In this document: positions 9,020 to 17,106 of the stretch, piece by piece
How positions within the stretch are numbered: position 1 is the stretch's first letter
How the letters are laid out: each line of letters opens with the position of its first letter
From: Planococcus donghaensis MPA1U2
GTDB lineage: Bacteria > Bacillota > Bacilli > Bacillales_A > Planococcaceae
Direction: 5' to 3'
Assembly: GCF_000189395.1 (NCBI RefSeq)
Contig: NZ_AEPB01000032.1
Coordinates: forward strand, 1 to 64,000
Length of the DNA stretch: 64,000 nucleotides
Notes under the pieces: generated by a model
The model's input: only the letters and a program-made list of their open reading frames with translations
What the model was told of the DNA's origin: nothing
The model's database searches: none
Made by a program: the position numbers and the translations under genes

Positions 9020-9553
9020 ATGAAAATAGCGATTCAACAGCTACAAAAGCATCGCAAAGACGGACTGCCAATTGACCAAATGGTTCATTTGGATGCAGTG
9101 AAATCACGGAATAGCGATATTCGGGAAATTTCACCTGTACATGTTACAGGCCATTGCACAATTGGTTCGCAACAATTAACGTGCCAACTCCATCTCGAAG
9201 GTATGCTCACGCTGCCTTGTGCTCGAACTTGGGAAGATGTTGAGTTTCCGATAAACGTTGATACGGTTGAAGTTTTCGATTGGTCTGGAAAAGGTCAAGA
9301 AGACAAGTTGAGTGATGTTCATTTTGTAGAAACTGAAGTTATAAATCTTCAGCCAATACTAGAAGAACTCATTTTGCTAGAGATTCCGATTCAAGTGTTT
9401 AAGGAAGACGCCGATCAAGCCGTTATAAGAGGCGGAAATGATTGGTCGTATTCAACAGACGAAGAGTACGAAGCTGAGAAAGAAGAGGCACCACCAAAAC
9501 CGGATCCAAGACTTGCTGATTTAGCAAAGTATTTTGATCAGTCAGATGAATAG
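9020..9553 (+). CDS. ylbN: YceD/YlbN (DUF177) protein
   Basis: A 177-residue acidic cytosolic protein of the DUF177/YceD family, almost always encoded directly before rpmF. It has been linked to 23S rRNA accumulation, but the molecular role is unclear. The family's Cys-containing segment appears as LTLPCARTWEDVEFP, and the C-terminus (PDPRLADLAKYF) is characteristic. The ATG follows GAGGTGATT. It is cotranscribed with rpmF (24 bases apart) from a consensus promoter. Confidence 0.9.
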   Translation: MKIAIQQLQKHRKDGLPIDQMVHLDAVKSRNSDIREISPVHVTGHCTIGSQQLTCQLHLEGMLTLPCARTWEDVEFPINVDTVEVFDWSGKGQEDKLSDVHFVETEVINLQPILEELILLEIPIQVFKEDADQAVIRGGNDWSYSTDEEYEAEKEEAPPKPDPRLADLAKYFDQSDE

Positions 9554-9577
9554 AATTAGTGTAAGGAGGTGTCACCA

Positions 9578-9754
9578 ATGGCTGTACCAGCTAGAAGAAC
9601 GTCCAAAACCGCTAAAAGAAAGCGCCGTACACATTTTAAATTGTCAGTGCCGGGCATGGTAATTTGCCCAAGCTGTGGCGAAAGTAAATTGGCTCACCAC
9701 GTCTGCAAAGCATGTGGATCATACAAAGGGAAAGAAGTAGTAGCAAGCAAATAA
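9578..9754 (+). CDS. rpmF: 50S ribosomal protein L32, zinc-binding form
   Basis: A 58-residue ribosomal protein. It has a basic N-terminus (residues 1-20 rich in Arg/Lys) and a zinc ribbon with Cys30, Cys33, Cys43 and Cys46 (CPSC and CKAC). The four cysteines mark the zinc-dependent C+ form. The start is the ATG at 9578, preceded by AAGGAGGTG; a GTG nine bases earlier lies inside the ribosome binding site and is rejected. A strong terminator follows. Confidence 0.95.
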   Translation: MAVPARRTSKTAKRKRRTHFKLSVPGMVICPSCGESKLAHHVCKACGSYKGKEVVASK

Positions 9755-9771
9755 AACAGTATTTGCTGCTG

Positions 9772-9811
9772 AAAGGCTATTGAGAGGCCATGGCTCTCGA
9801 TAGCCTTTTTC
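9772..9811 (+). terminator. Terminator of the yceD-rpmF operon
   Basis: A 13-bp stem (AGGCTATTGAGAG with CTCTCGATAGCCT, one mismatch) around GCCATGG, followed by a T-run. Confidence 0.9.
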
Positions 9812-9865
9812 TCTATACATAAATAAGTAGCGTTATAAGGAAACCGGCAGAAAAGAGGGATTCTA

Positions 9866-10618
9866 TTGTCTTATACGATAAACCTAATGGACGGCATTAT
9901 GACATTTACGATCGACCGACCTGAAATTCGCAACGCCATTAATAATGAAGTGACAGAAGGTCTTGAAAGCTTGGTTGAAAAAGCAAAACATCCTTCAGTT
10001 CGAATGGTCATCATTACTGCTACTGGGAAACAAGCTTTTTGTTCAGGTGGTGACTTATCTGTATTTCATACCCTTCGGACCGAATCGGAAGCGTATGGCA
10101 TGCTAAAGCGAGTGAGCGACGTGCTGTATTCCATCAAAACGCTACCTGTGCCGGTTGTTGCCCTTGTGAATGGTGTAGCAGTCGGTGGAGGCTGTGAAAT
10201 AGCTACAGCATGCGATTACAGGCTTGTGTGGGATCATGCGAAATGTGGCTTTATCCAAGGGACGCTCGCCATTACCAGTGGTTGGGGCGGCGGAACTTAT
10301 CTATTAGAAACTTTGCAACATGATCAAGCATTAAAAATGCTCAGTGAGGCAAAAGTTTATACGGCAAGCGAATTAAAAGCCTTTGGGTGGGCAACAGACA
10401 TTATTCATGAAGAACAGGACATAGAAGTGTTTTTTGAGCGGATGAAAAACATTCACCCGGACGTGCACCGGGCCTATAAAGAAATGGCTATTCGCAAATG
10501 GCAAAAAATGGATTTGCAAGAACGCGTTGAACAAGAAGTTCGAAGATGTGCCGTTCTATGGGAAAAAGACCCTCATCATGAAGCGGTTGATCGCTTTCTC
10601 AATAAACCGAAAAAATGA
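9866..10618 (+). CDS. Enoyl-CoA hydratase/isomerase (crotonase) family protein, catalytically atypical
   Basis: A 250-residue crotonase-fold protein. The oxyanion-hole segments are present: AFCSGGDL at about residues 57-64 and VAVGGGCEIATACD at 104-117, including Glu111 (one of the two hydratase catalytic glutamates). At the other site, usually QPE...PGxGG, the sequence reads QGTLAITSGWGGG, so the second glutamate is replaced by Thr and a Trp precedes the Gly run. Plain hydration is therefore doubtful; a decarboxylase or isomerase is more likely. TTG start with AAGAGGG upstream. It precedes the acyl-CoA carboxylase operon but has its own terminator. Confidence 0.8.
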   Translation: MSYTINLMDGIMTFTIDRPEIRNAINNEVTEGLESLVEKAKHPSVRMVIITATGKQAFCSGGDLSVFHTLRTESEAYGMLKRVSDVLYSIKTLPVPVVALVNGVAVGGGCEIATACDYRLVWDHAKCGFIQGTLAITSGWGGGTYLLETLQHDQALKMLSEAKVYTASELKAFGWATDIIHEEQDIEVFFERMKNIHPDVHRAYKEMAIRKWQKMDLQERVEQEVRRCAVLWEKDPHHEAVDRFLNKPKK

Positions 10619-10639
10619 AACCTTTCTTTAGTAAAGGTT
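10615..10639 (+). terminator. Terminator of the crotonase gene
   Basis: AAACCTTT and AAAGGTTT pair around CTTTAGT directly at the stop codon, followed by seven or more T. Confidence 0.8.
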
Positions 10640-10742
10640 TCTTTTTTTATGAGAATGAGCGGTATTTCACTAGTTCACAGTGCGCGATTGAAAAACCAGC
10701 CCTGTGAAAATAACAAAATAAAAGAAATATTTCAGCGAATAG

Positions 10743-10772
10743 TTGAAATCGCTTACAAAATTCGTATATGCT
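10743..10772 (+). promoter_or_regulatory. Probable promoter of the acyl-CoA carboxylase operon
   Basis: TTGAAA, 18 bp, TATGCT, about 35 bases before the biotin carboxylase start. The -35 overlaps the cre site at 10744-10757. Confidence 0.5.
10744..10757 (+). promoter_or_regulatory. CcpA-binding cre site, perfect match
   Basis: TGAAATCGCTTACA matches every fixed position of the catabolite-responsive element consensus TGWAANCGNTNWCA. It covers the -35 region of the carboxylase operon promoter, a position typical of CcpA repression in glucose-grown Firmicutes. Confidence 0.75.
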
Positions 10773-10806
10773 ATAGAAGGGAGAAAACATAGGGGGTATT
10801 TCAAAT

Positions 10807-12156
10807 ATGAAAAAAATCCTAATCGCGAACCGAGGAGAGATTGCACGTCGAATTATTCGTACATGTAATCGCCTTGGAATCGAAACGGTTGCTATTCACT
10901 CTGAGGCTGATGGGGATCTGCCTTACGTTAGTGAAGCAACTGAAGCTGTACTGATCGGTCCAAACCCGGTCGTACAGTCTTATTTACAAGTTGACAAAAT
11001 CATTGAAGAAGCAAAGAAACATGGAGTTGATGGAATTCATCCTGGATATGGCTTATTGTCCGAAAACGCCGATTTTGCTCGTAAAGTCGCAGAAGCTGGT
11101 ATGACGTTTATCGGGCCTTCAAGTGATATTATCGAAAAGATGGGTGATAAAATTGAGTCACGTAGAACGATGATTCAAGCGGGAGTACCCGTAGTTCCAG
11201 GTACAGAAGAAGGCGTGACGACGCTTCAAGAAGCTTTGCAAGAGGCCGAAGCAATCGGTTATCCGCTCATGTTAAAAGCGAGTGCAGGTGGCGGCGGAAT
11301 TGGCATGGTTCGGTGTGAAAGTGAGCAAGCGCTCACTCAACAGTTTGAATCGGTTAAAAATCGTGCTAAAGCTTATTTTGGTGATGATGTTGTTTATCTT
11401 GAAAAATTTATTGCAGATGCACGTCATATCGAAGTTCAAATTTTTGGAGATCACCATGGCAACCTTGTTCATTTATATGAACGAAATTGTTCTGTTCAGC
11501 GTCGCAATCAAAAAGTGATTGAAGAATCACCTTCACCGAATTTGCCACAAGAAGTACGTGAGCGACTCTGTGAAGCAGCGTTGCAAGCTGGAAAAGCAGT
11601 GAACTATACAAATGCAGGCACTGTCGAATTTATCGTTGATGCTAATAATGAGTTTTATTTTTTAGAAATGAATACACGTCTGCAAGTTGAACACCCTGTG
11701 ACAGAAGAAGTAACAGGACTCGATTTGGTTGAATGGCAATTAAATGTTGCTGACGGAGAAAAACTCCCAGCTCAAGAGACGATACAAACTCATGGCCATG
11801 CGATAGAATACCGCGTCTATGCAGAAGATCCAAAAACCTTTTTCCCGTCACCTGGCAAGCTAGAAAAGCTTCAATGGGGTGAAGGGGCACGTATTGAAAC
11901 GGGTTATGAAGAAGGCAATTTAGTCACACCTTTTTATGATCCGATGATTTCGAAAGTTATTATTCACGGAGCAGATCGTGACGAAGCATTATCGAAGTCA
12001 CAAGCATTTTTTAATGATGTTACAATTAATGGCGTAAAAACCAATATTTCGTTATTCAAGGAATTTATTGGATCAGAACAATTTATATCAGGTGACTATG
12101 CTACAGCGGTATTGTCGCAATGGATGGAAAAAAAGAAGGAGGAACATACATTATGA
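10807..12156 (+). CDS. Biotin carboxylase subunit of an acyl-CoA carboxylase
   Basis: A 449-residue AccC-type ATP-grasp enzyme that carboxylates biotin on the carrier protein using ATP and bicarbonate. The N-terminal domain begins KKILIANRGEIARRII; HPGYGLLSEN is at 78-87, the ATP-binding glycine loop GGGGIGMV at 161-168, and the catalytic EMNTRLQVEHPVTE at about 288-301. Length matches AccC. Its context (separate carrier and a 516-residue carboxyltransferase, crotonase upstream, cre-controlled promoter) argues for a catabolic propionyl- or methylcrotonyl-type carboxylase, not the fatty-acid acetyl-CoA carboxylase. Its end overlaps the carrier gene start (ATGA). Confidence 0.88.
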   Translation: MKKILIANRGEIARRIIRTCNRLGIETVAIHSEADGDLPYVSEATEAVLIGPNPVVQSYLQVDKIIEEAKKHGVDGIHPGYGLLSENADFARKVAEAGMTFIGPSSDIIEKMGDKIESRRTMIQAGVPVVPGTEEGVTTLQEALQEAEAIGYPLMLKASAGGGGIGMVRCESEQALTQQFESVKNRAKAYFGDDVVYLEKFIADARHIEVQIFGDHHGNLVHLYERNCSVQRRNQKVIEESPSPNLPQEVRERLCEAALQAGKAVNYTNAGTVEFIVDANNEFYFLEMNTRLQVEHPVTEEVTGLDLVEWQLNVADGEKLPAQETIQTHGHAIEYRVYAEDPKTFFPSPGKLEKLQWGEGARIETGYEEGNLVTPFYDPMISKVIIHGADRDEALSKSQAFFNDVTINGVKTNISLFKEFIGSEQFISGDYATAVLSQWMEKKKEEHTL

Positions 12157-12368
12157 AAGAATTAAAAGCATCAATGGCAGGAACGGTATTAAACGTATTA
12201 GCAGCTGAAGGACAAGCGATTACACCGGGACAAGCTGTTTTAACAATCGAATCAATGAAAATGGAAATACCAGTAGAAGCTGAATTTGGTGGAACTGTAG
12301 AAAAAGTTCACGTTGAAGTTGGCGGATTCGTTAACGAAGGCGATTTGTTGATCACAATAGGCGAGTAA
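12153..12368 (+). CDS. Biotin carrier protein (biotinyl domain)
   Basis: A 71-residue stand-alone biotinyl/lipoyl domain. The biotinylation motif ESMKMEI with the acceptor lysine lies about residue 36, and flanking hairpins (GQAITPGQAVLTI and GGFVNEGDLLITIG) match. I start at the ATG at 12153, which overlaps the stop of the preceding gene (ATGA) and has AAGGAGG upstream. A longer frame reads back into the carboxylase. The small size matches the YngHB-type carrier, in contrast to the long AccB of fatty-acid synthesis. It would be biotinylated by BirA and shuttle CO2 between its two neighbours. Confidence 0.9.
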   Translation: MKELKASMAGTVLNVLAAEGQAITPGQAVLTIESMKMEIPVEAEFGGTVEKVHVEVGGFVNEGDLLITIGE

Positions 12369-12394
12369 TCGTTTTAAGCAAAGGGGACAGTGAA

Positions 12395-13945
12395 ATGACA
12401 AAAACGACTGAAACAACAGGGTATAATGAACGTTTAGAACAAAAGCTTGCAAAAATTTTTGCTGGGGGGCAGCAAAAATATCACGACAAAATGAAAGAAA
12501 GCAATAAATTATTTGTTCGTGATCGTTTGAAATTATTATTCGATGATGAAAACTATGCAGAAGACGGACGTTTTGCCAATGTTGAAGCAGACGACCTTCC
12601 AGCGGATGGCGTAGTCACCGCTATTGGTAAAGTTAATGGCGAAACGGTTTGTGTAATGGCGAATGATTCTACTGTGAAAGCAGGATCATGGGGTTCGCGT
12701 ACGGTTGAAAAGATTATTCGTATTCAAGAAACTGCAGAAAAAATGCAAGTGCCTATGCTGTACTTAGTAGATTCTGCTGGTGCGCGTATTACCGATCAAC
12801 TAGATATGTTCCCGAATCGACGTGGTGCAGGTAAAATATTCCACAATCAAGTAAGAATGTCTGGAATGGTACCACAAGTATGTTTACTATTCGGTCCATC
12901 TGCTGCAGGTGGCGCATATATTCCTGCCTTTTGTGACATTGTTATTATGGTAGACGGCAACGCATCCATGTATCTTGGTTCACCACGTATGGCTGAAAAA
13001 GTTATTGGTGAGAAAGTGTCGCTTGAAGAAATGGGTGGAGCTCGCATGCATTGTACTGTGAGTGGTGTAGGTGATGTATTAGTCGCAACAGAAGAGGAAG
13101 CTATCTCAGAAGCTCGTCGTTACTTAACAAACTTCCCTGCTAACTTTGCGATGAAGCCTGAAAAGATTGAAGCAAAAGCAGCAAAAGCGGGACGCTCACT
13201 TGAAGCAATCATTCCAGAAAACCAAAATGCACCTTTTGATATGTACGAATTGATCGATCAATTGGTTGACGAGGGTAGTTTTTTCGACATTAAAAAACTG
13301 TTCGCTGGGGAATTGATTACTGGGATTGCACGTATTGATGGACAAGTTGTTGGGATCCTTGCAAACCAGCCGAAAGTTAAAGGCGGCGTATTGTTTGGTG
13401 ATTCAGCTGATAAAGGCGCGAAGTTTATCAACCTTTGCGATGCTTTTTCAATTCCGTTATTGTTCCTAGCGGACGTTCCAGGATTTATGATCGGAACAAA
13501 AGTAGAGCGTGCTGGAATTATTCGTCATGGCGCGAAGTTTATCGCTGCAATGAGTTCTGCGACAGTACCCAAAATTTCGGTGATTGTTCGTAAAGCCTAT
13601 GGTGCTGGATTATACGCCATGGCAGGCCCTGCGTTTGAGCCGGACGTCTGTATTGCTCTGCCGACAGCACAAATTGCAGTAATGGGTCCTGAGGCAGCTG
13701 TCAACGCTGTTTACTCTAACAAAATCGAAGCAATTGAAGATCCGAAAGAACGTCTTAAATATGTTCAAGAAAAACATCAAGAGTATAAAGAAGAAATCGA
13801 TATTTATCGCTTGGCATCTGAACTGATTGTGGATGAAATAGTAGCGCCGCATCAATTGCGTTCAGTGCTATCTCAGCGCTTGTCATTTTACGAAACAAAA
13901 GATTTACCATTGCCATATCGAAAACATCCGATTTATCCTGTATAA
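12395..13945 (+). CDS. Carboxyltransferase (beta) subunit of an acyl-CoA carboxylase
   Basis: A 516-residue fused-crotonase carboxyltransferase of the PccB/MccB/YngE class, transferring CO2 from biotin to an acyl-CoA. The N-terminal half carries LVDSAGARI and FGPSAAGGAYIPAF; the C-terminal half carries DVPGFMIGTKVERAGIIRHGAK and GAGLYAMAGPAF, the two oxyanion-type sites. The PNRRGAGKIFHNQVRMSG stretch is closer to methylcrotonyl-type enzymes than to bacterial AccD. The acyl substrate cannot be fixed from sequence alone. It is the last gene of the three-gene operon and is followed by a terminator. Confidence 0.87.
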   Translation: MTKTTETTGYNERLEQKLAKIFAGGQQKYHDKMKESNKLFVRDRLKLLFDDENYAEDGRFANVEADDLPADGVVTAIGKVNGETVCVMANDSTVKAGSWGSRTVEKIIRIQETAEKMQVPMLYLVDSAGARITDQLDMFPNRRGAGKIFHNQVRMSGMVPQVCLLFGPSAAGGAYIPAFCDIVIMVDGNASMYLGSPRMAEKVIGEKVSLEEMGGARMHCTVSGVGDVLVATEEEAISEARRYLTNFPANFAMKPEKIEAKAAKAGRSLEAIIPENQNAPFDMYELIDQLVDEGSFFDIKKLFAGELITGIARIDGQVVGILANQPKVKGGVLFGDSADKGAKFINLCDAFSIPLLFLADVPGFMIGTKVERAGIIRHGAKFIAAMSSATVPKISVIVRKAYGAGLYAMAGPAFEPDVCIALPTAQIAVMGPEAAVNAVYSNKIEAIEDPKERLKYVQEKHQEYKEEIDIYRLASELIVDEIVAPHQLRSVLSQRLSFYETKDLPLPYRKHPIYPV

Positions 13946-13956
13946 TAGATTATTAT

Positions 13957-13992
13957 TAGAAGTCTGCCTAATATGGGCAGGCTTCTTTTTTA
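13957..13992 (+). terminator. Terminator of the acyl-CoA carboxylase operon
   Basis: AGAAGTCTGCC and GGCAGGCTTCT (one G-T pair) around TAATATG, followed by a T-run. Confidence 0.85.
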
Positions 13993-14025
13993 AGAAAAAA
14001 TTGTGGCACTGTAAGGAGTGATTCC

Positions 14026-14889
14026 GTGAAATATGCAATTATCGGAGCTGGAGTCAGTGGATTGTTACCAGCTTATCTACTGAAAAAAGCGGGCCATGAA
14101 GTGCAAGTCATTACACAGCACGAAGAGCAAGCCGCGTTGATTAACAAGCAAGGAATTATAAATGATGGAAATTGTCAACAAGTAGATGCCTATACAGACT
14201 TTGAACAAATCGATGCTGAGGCTTTTGTTATAGTGACGGTGAACTATGATGAATTACAACCGATATTGAGGTTGTTGAAAATTCGTCGCCCAAGCAATAA
14301 AATCATTTTTTTACAACAAGGTATGCTTTTTTTAGAAAAAGCCACTGCATTATCTCATCGCCATATCGCTGCGGGTATAGTAGATACGGATTGCATCAAA
14401 GTAAAAGATACGGAAATTAGCTTTAGTAAATCGCCTCAATTTAGATTTGGGTTGATCAAAGGGCAGTCAGAAGAATTTCAACCGCTTCTTACAACCGATG
14501 CTTGGCAAAGTGAATGGGTTGAGGACATTGAACAATTGCTTTTTGAAACCGTATTACTTAGCAGTTTGATTGACCCTTTAACTGCAATAATGAAAATACG
14601 CAATGGTGAGCTAATTACAAATCCTCATGCTTATGAACTGTTCCGTAATTTATACAATGAACTGTATTTGGCATTTCCAGAAATAGAATGGCTGCAGCCG
14701 ATTGAAAATGTAGCGACAATGTGTGCGGCAGAACCCGAAACAGTATCGAGAATGTTTGCTGACCGTTTAGCTAATGATCCAATGGAGGTTGACGGACTAA
14801 TGGTGTATGTATTAAATCAATCGAAATTGGAGTTGCCTTTATTCAAGGCATTTTATCACCTTTTGAAAACGATCGAGGTAGCGAAATGA
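14026..14889 (+). CDS. Ketopantoate reductase-like protein (YlbQ position), catalytic residues altered
   Basis: A 287-residue protein of the ApbA/PanE family in the position of B. subtilis ylbQ. The N-terminal NAD(P) loop GAGVSG is intact at residues 7-12, and the C-terminal helical domain has DPLTAIMKIRNGEL. In active ketopantoate reductases the segment before this reads K-x-x-x-N...NPLTA; here it is T-V-L-L-S...DPLTA, so the catalytic Lys and the substrate-binding Asn appear to be replaced. It may be a divergent or non-enzymatic paralogue. GTG start with AAGGAG upstream; ATGA overlap with the next gene. Confidence 0.75.
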   Translation: MKYAIIGAGVSGLLPAYLLKKAGHEVQVITQHEEQAALINKQGIINDGNCQQVDAYTDFEQIDAEAFVIVTVNYDELQPILRLLKIRRPSNKIIFLQQGMLFLEKATALSHRHIAAGIVDTDCIKVKDTEISFSKSPQFRFGLIKGQSEEFQPLLTTDAWQSEWVEDIEQLLFETVLLSSLIDPLTAIMKIRNGELITNPHAYELFRNLYNELYLAFPEIEWLQPIENVATMCAAEPETVSRMFADRLANDPMEVDGLMVYVLNQSKLELPLFKAFYHLLKTIEVAK

Positions 14890-15263
14890 CAATATTGTAT
14901 TCAATTGCAACGGTATTCCTTTATATTCCTTTTTTACTTTTTGTTATTGTGTATCTGTTTTCACTTAAAAGAAAAAAACAAAAAGCATTGGTTTTAGCAT
15001 CAGACGTCACGACATTTTTGTTATTCTTTTCTGTCCCAGCTAGTGTCGAGTTTCTATGGGATTTTTCGATTTCAGTTTATATTTATTTCGTTGCGCTTGT
15101 CTTAGCGATTATTTTGTTAGTGATTGAATGGAGAAACACGAAAGAACTCGAAATTATTCCGTTTTTCCGTAAATTATGGAGAACTTACTTTTTACTATTG
15201 GCTTCTCTATATGCTCTTGTTTGGATAGTTGGTCTTGTTTCCATCATTATTAAATCAATTTAG
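14886..15263 (+). CDS. DUF3397 family membrane protein
   Basis: A 125-residue protein with four predicted membrane segments (about residues 5-25, 40-58, 64-82, 98-121), consistent with the DUF3397 family found beside panE/ylbQ and bshC in Bacillales. No function is known. The start overlaps the stop of the PanE-like gene (ATGA), so the two are coupled. A basic loop (KRKKQK) follows the first helix and probably faces the cytosol. Confidence 0.75.
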   Translation: MTILYSIATVFLYIPFLLFVIVYLFSLKRKKQKALVLASDVTTFLLFFSVPASVEFLWDFSISVYIYFVALVLAIILLVIEWRNTKELEIIPFFRKLWRTYFLLLASLYALVWIVGLVSIIIKSI

Positions 15264-15340
15264 CAGGCGTATTTTTTTTCTTTAGGAGATGCGTTTGCTA
15301 TAGTAGATTTTAAATGTATACGGAAAAGGGGACTTTTTTT

Positions 15341-16960
15341 ATGAAAGTAGAGGAACAGTACGTAGAACTAGCCAGTAAATTGATGAGTGATTATATAAAT
15401 GGCAAACCAGTACTTCGCCAGTATTTTTCATATGACCCACAACAAGCGTCATTTGATAAACGGTTGAAAAGCCTTCAAAATCATTCTGTTGATCGTGTAA
15501 GGCTAGCAGGCATTATACGCAATTATATGGGACAAGATAGATTATCTAACATGGCACAGCAGAATTTAGCTGATTTTGAAGCGGGTGCACCGGTAGTTGT
15601 CACAGGTCAACAAGCGGGTATTTTAACAGGACCATTATATACGGTACATAAAGCAATATCTGTCATCATTCTTGCAAAACAAGCTGCTAAGCAACTCCAA
15701 ACACCGGTAGTGCCAGTTTTTTGGATTGCGGGAGAAGATCATGATTTAGCTGAAGTTAGCCATCTGTACCGAGAAATAAATGGACGGGTAGACAAACTGA
15801 ATATCCCCTACGCTGAATACGGCAAAAACTCAGCTTCTACTGCAAATCTCAATAAACCTAAAACCGCTTCTTTTTTAGAAGAATACTTCCGCAGTCTTCC
15901 AGAAACAGAACACTCGAAAGAAGTACAAAAACTAGCCTTCGGTTTGTTGGAAAAGTCGAGGTCATTCACAGACTTTTTCGCAGCACTTATCCATTATTTC
16001 TTTCAAGAAGAAGGACTATTGTACATAGATGCTGCAGATGAAGCGTTTCGAAAATACGAATCTCCTTATTTTTTAGAAATGATTGATCGTTCAGCGGACA
16101 TCGCAAAAGCAGTAACTGTTGCTGAAGAATCTCTTGTGAAGGATGGCTATAGCGCAGTAATCGGGGCAGAAGAAAATGCTGCAAATCTATTTGTTACGGT
16201 TAAAGGAGAACGGCTATTACTAGAGCGTGAAGGTCAAGAGTTTGTAGCAAACAACGGCTCAATTCGTTATACGAAACAGCAACTGCTAACTATTGCAGAA
16301 AAAACACCTGAATTATTGAGTAATAATGTAGTGACACGTCCGTTAATGCAGGAAATGGTTTTTCCTGTACTAGCTTTTGTTGGAGGTCCTGGAGAAATTG
16401 CTTATTGGGCAGCTTTAAAAGGAGCTTTTGAGTTGTTCGCTATGGAATTACCGGTTATCATGCCTCGCCTAAGTTTAACTTTGGTAAACCGTCAAACACA
16501 GCGTTTGTTAACCAAATACGAATTAGATTTTTCTTCTGTTGCAAATGACCGTCAAGTGTCGGCAATGAAAAACCAATTAATGGAGACGATTCGTGAGCAG
16601 GAAGCAGAAACGCTACTTACGAATTTAGAGTTAGAATTAGAAAAATCTTATGAGCAAATCAAACAACAATTTACATCCATTAGCAAAGGGTTAACGCCGA
16701 TTGTCGAGAAGAACCTACAATTGCATGCCAAGCAATTAAAGTTCTTAAAAAACAAGTTACAAGATGAAGTAGTGCTTCAAAACAGCATTGAATTTGGACA
16801 TTACGATGCCATCGAAAATGAACTATTGCCAAATGGCGGTTTCCAAGAAAGAATTTACAGTCCGTTTACTTATATGAATCAGTATGGAATTGACCTTGTA
16901 AAAGATCTTTTAGCACTTCCACTCTGTTATGACAAAAATCATAAAGTTATTTATTTTTAA
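15341..16960 (+). CDS. bshC: Putative cysteine ligase BshC (bacillithiol synthesis)
   Basis: A 539-residue enzyme that adds cysteine to glucosaminyl-malate to complete bacillithiol, the low-molecular-weight thiol of many Firmicutes. Family hallmarks include PVVVTGQQAGILTGPLYTV (about residues 83-101) and VFWIAGEDHDLAEV, a Rossmann-like HxGH-type nucleotide-binding variant, and a long C-terminal coiled region (about 400-480). I chose ATG at 15341, preceded by AAGGGGAC at good spacing; an upstream ATG at 15314 lacks a ribosome binding site. It sits just before mraZ, as in B. subtilis (yllA). Confidence 0.92.
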   Translation: MKVEEQYVELASKLMSDYINGKPVLRQYFSYDPQQASFDKRLKSLQNHSVDRVRLAGIIRNYMGQDRLSNMAQQNLADFEAGAPVVVTGQQAGILTGPLYTVHKAISVIILAKQAAKQLQTPVVPVFWIAGEDHDLAEVSHLYREINGRVDKLNIPYAEYGKNSASTANLNKPKTASFLEEYFRSLPETEHSKEVQKLAFGLLEKSRSFTDFFAALIHYFFQEEGLLYIDAADEAFRKYESPYFLEMIDRSADIAKAVTVAEESLVKDGYSAVIGAEENAANLFVTVKGERLLLEREGQEFVANNGSIRYTKQQLLTIAEKTPELLSNNVVTRPLMQEMVFPVLAFVGGPGEIAYWAALKGAFELFAMELPVIMPRLSLTLVNRQTQRLLTKYELDFSSVANDRQVSAMKNQLMETIREQEAETLLTNLELELEKSYEQIKQQFTSISKGLTPIVEKNLQLHAKQLKFLKNKLQDEVVLQNSIEFGHYDAIENELLPNGGFQERIYSPFTYMNQYGIDLVKDLLALPLCYDKNHKVIYF

Positions 16961-16964
16961 GTTG

Positions 16965-16991
16965 AAAAGTCTGCATATGCAGGCTTTTTTT
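16965..16991 (+). terminator. Terminator of bshC
   Basis: AAGTCTGC and GCAGGCTT (one G-T pair) around ATAT, followed by seven T. Confidence 0.8.
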
Positions 16992-17050
16992 ATGTCAAAA
17001 TAACTTGTTGAGATATTTTGCTGTAACAATCATGAAATATTTCAAAAACA

Positions 17051-17098
17051 AGTGGTGACAAGTGGGGGATTGTGGTACATTTATTACAATAAGTGGGG
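17051..17098 (+). promoter_or_regulatory. Candidate MraZ operator: 10-bp-spaced GTGG repeats
   Basis: GTGG recurs at 17052, 17062 and 17072 with an exact 10-bp period, and again at 17093, directly before mraZ. MraZ is known in other bacteria to bind short direct repeats with a GTGG/TGGG core at 10-bp spacing ahead of its own operon. The phase and position fit autoregulation of the division cluster. I could not identify the promoter hexamers with confidence. Confidence 0.65.
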
Positions 17099-17106
17099 TG
17101 AAGGAT

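Noticed and set aside
10807-13945. Assignment as fatty-acid acetyl-CoA carboxylase (accBCD)
   Set aside because: The carrier is a bare 71-residue biotinyl domain and the carboxyltransferase is the fused 516-residue PccB/MccB type, unlike the separate AccA and AccD of Firmicutes.
17005-17043. Promoter hexamers upstream of mraZ (TTGTTG and nearby AT-rich blocks)
   Set aside because: No pair with acceptable spacing and match was found, so only the repeat cluster is annotated.
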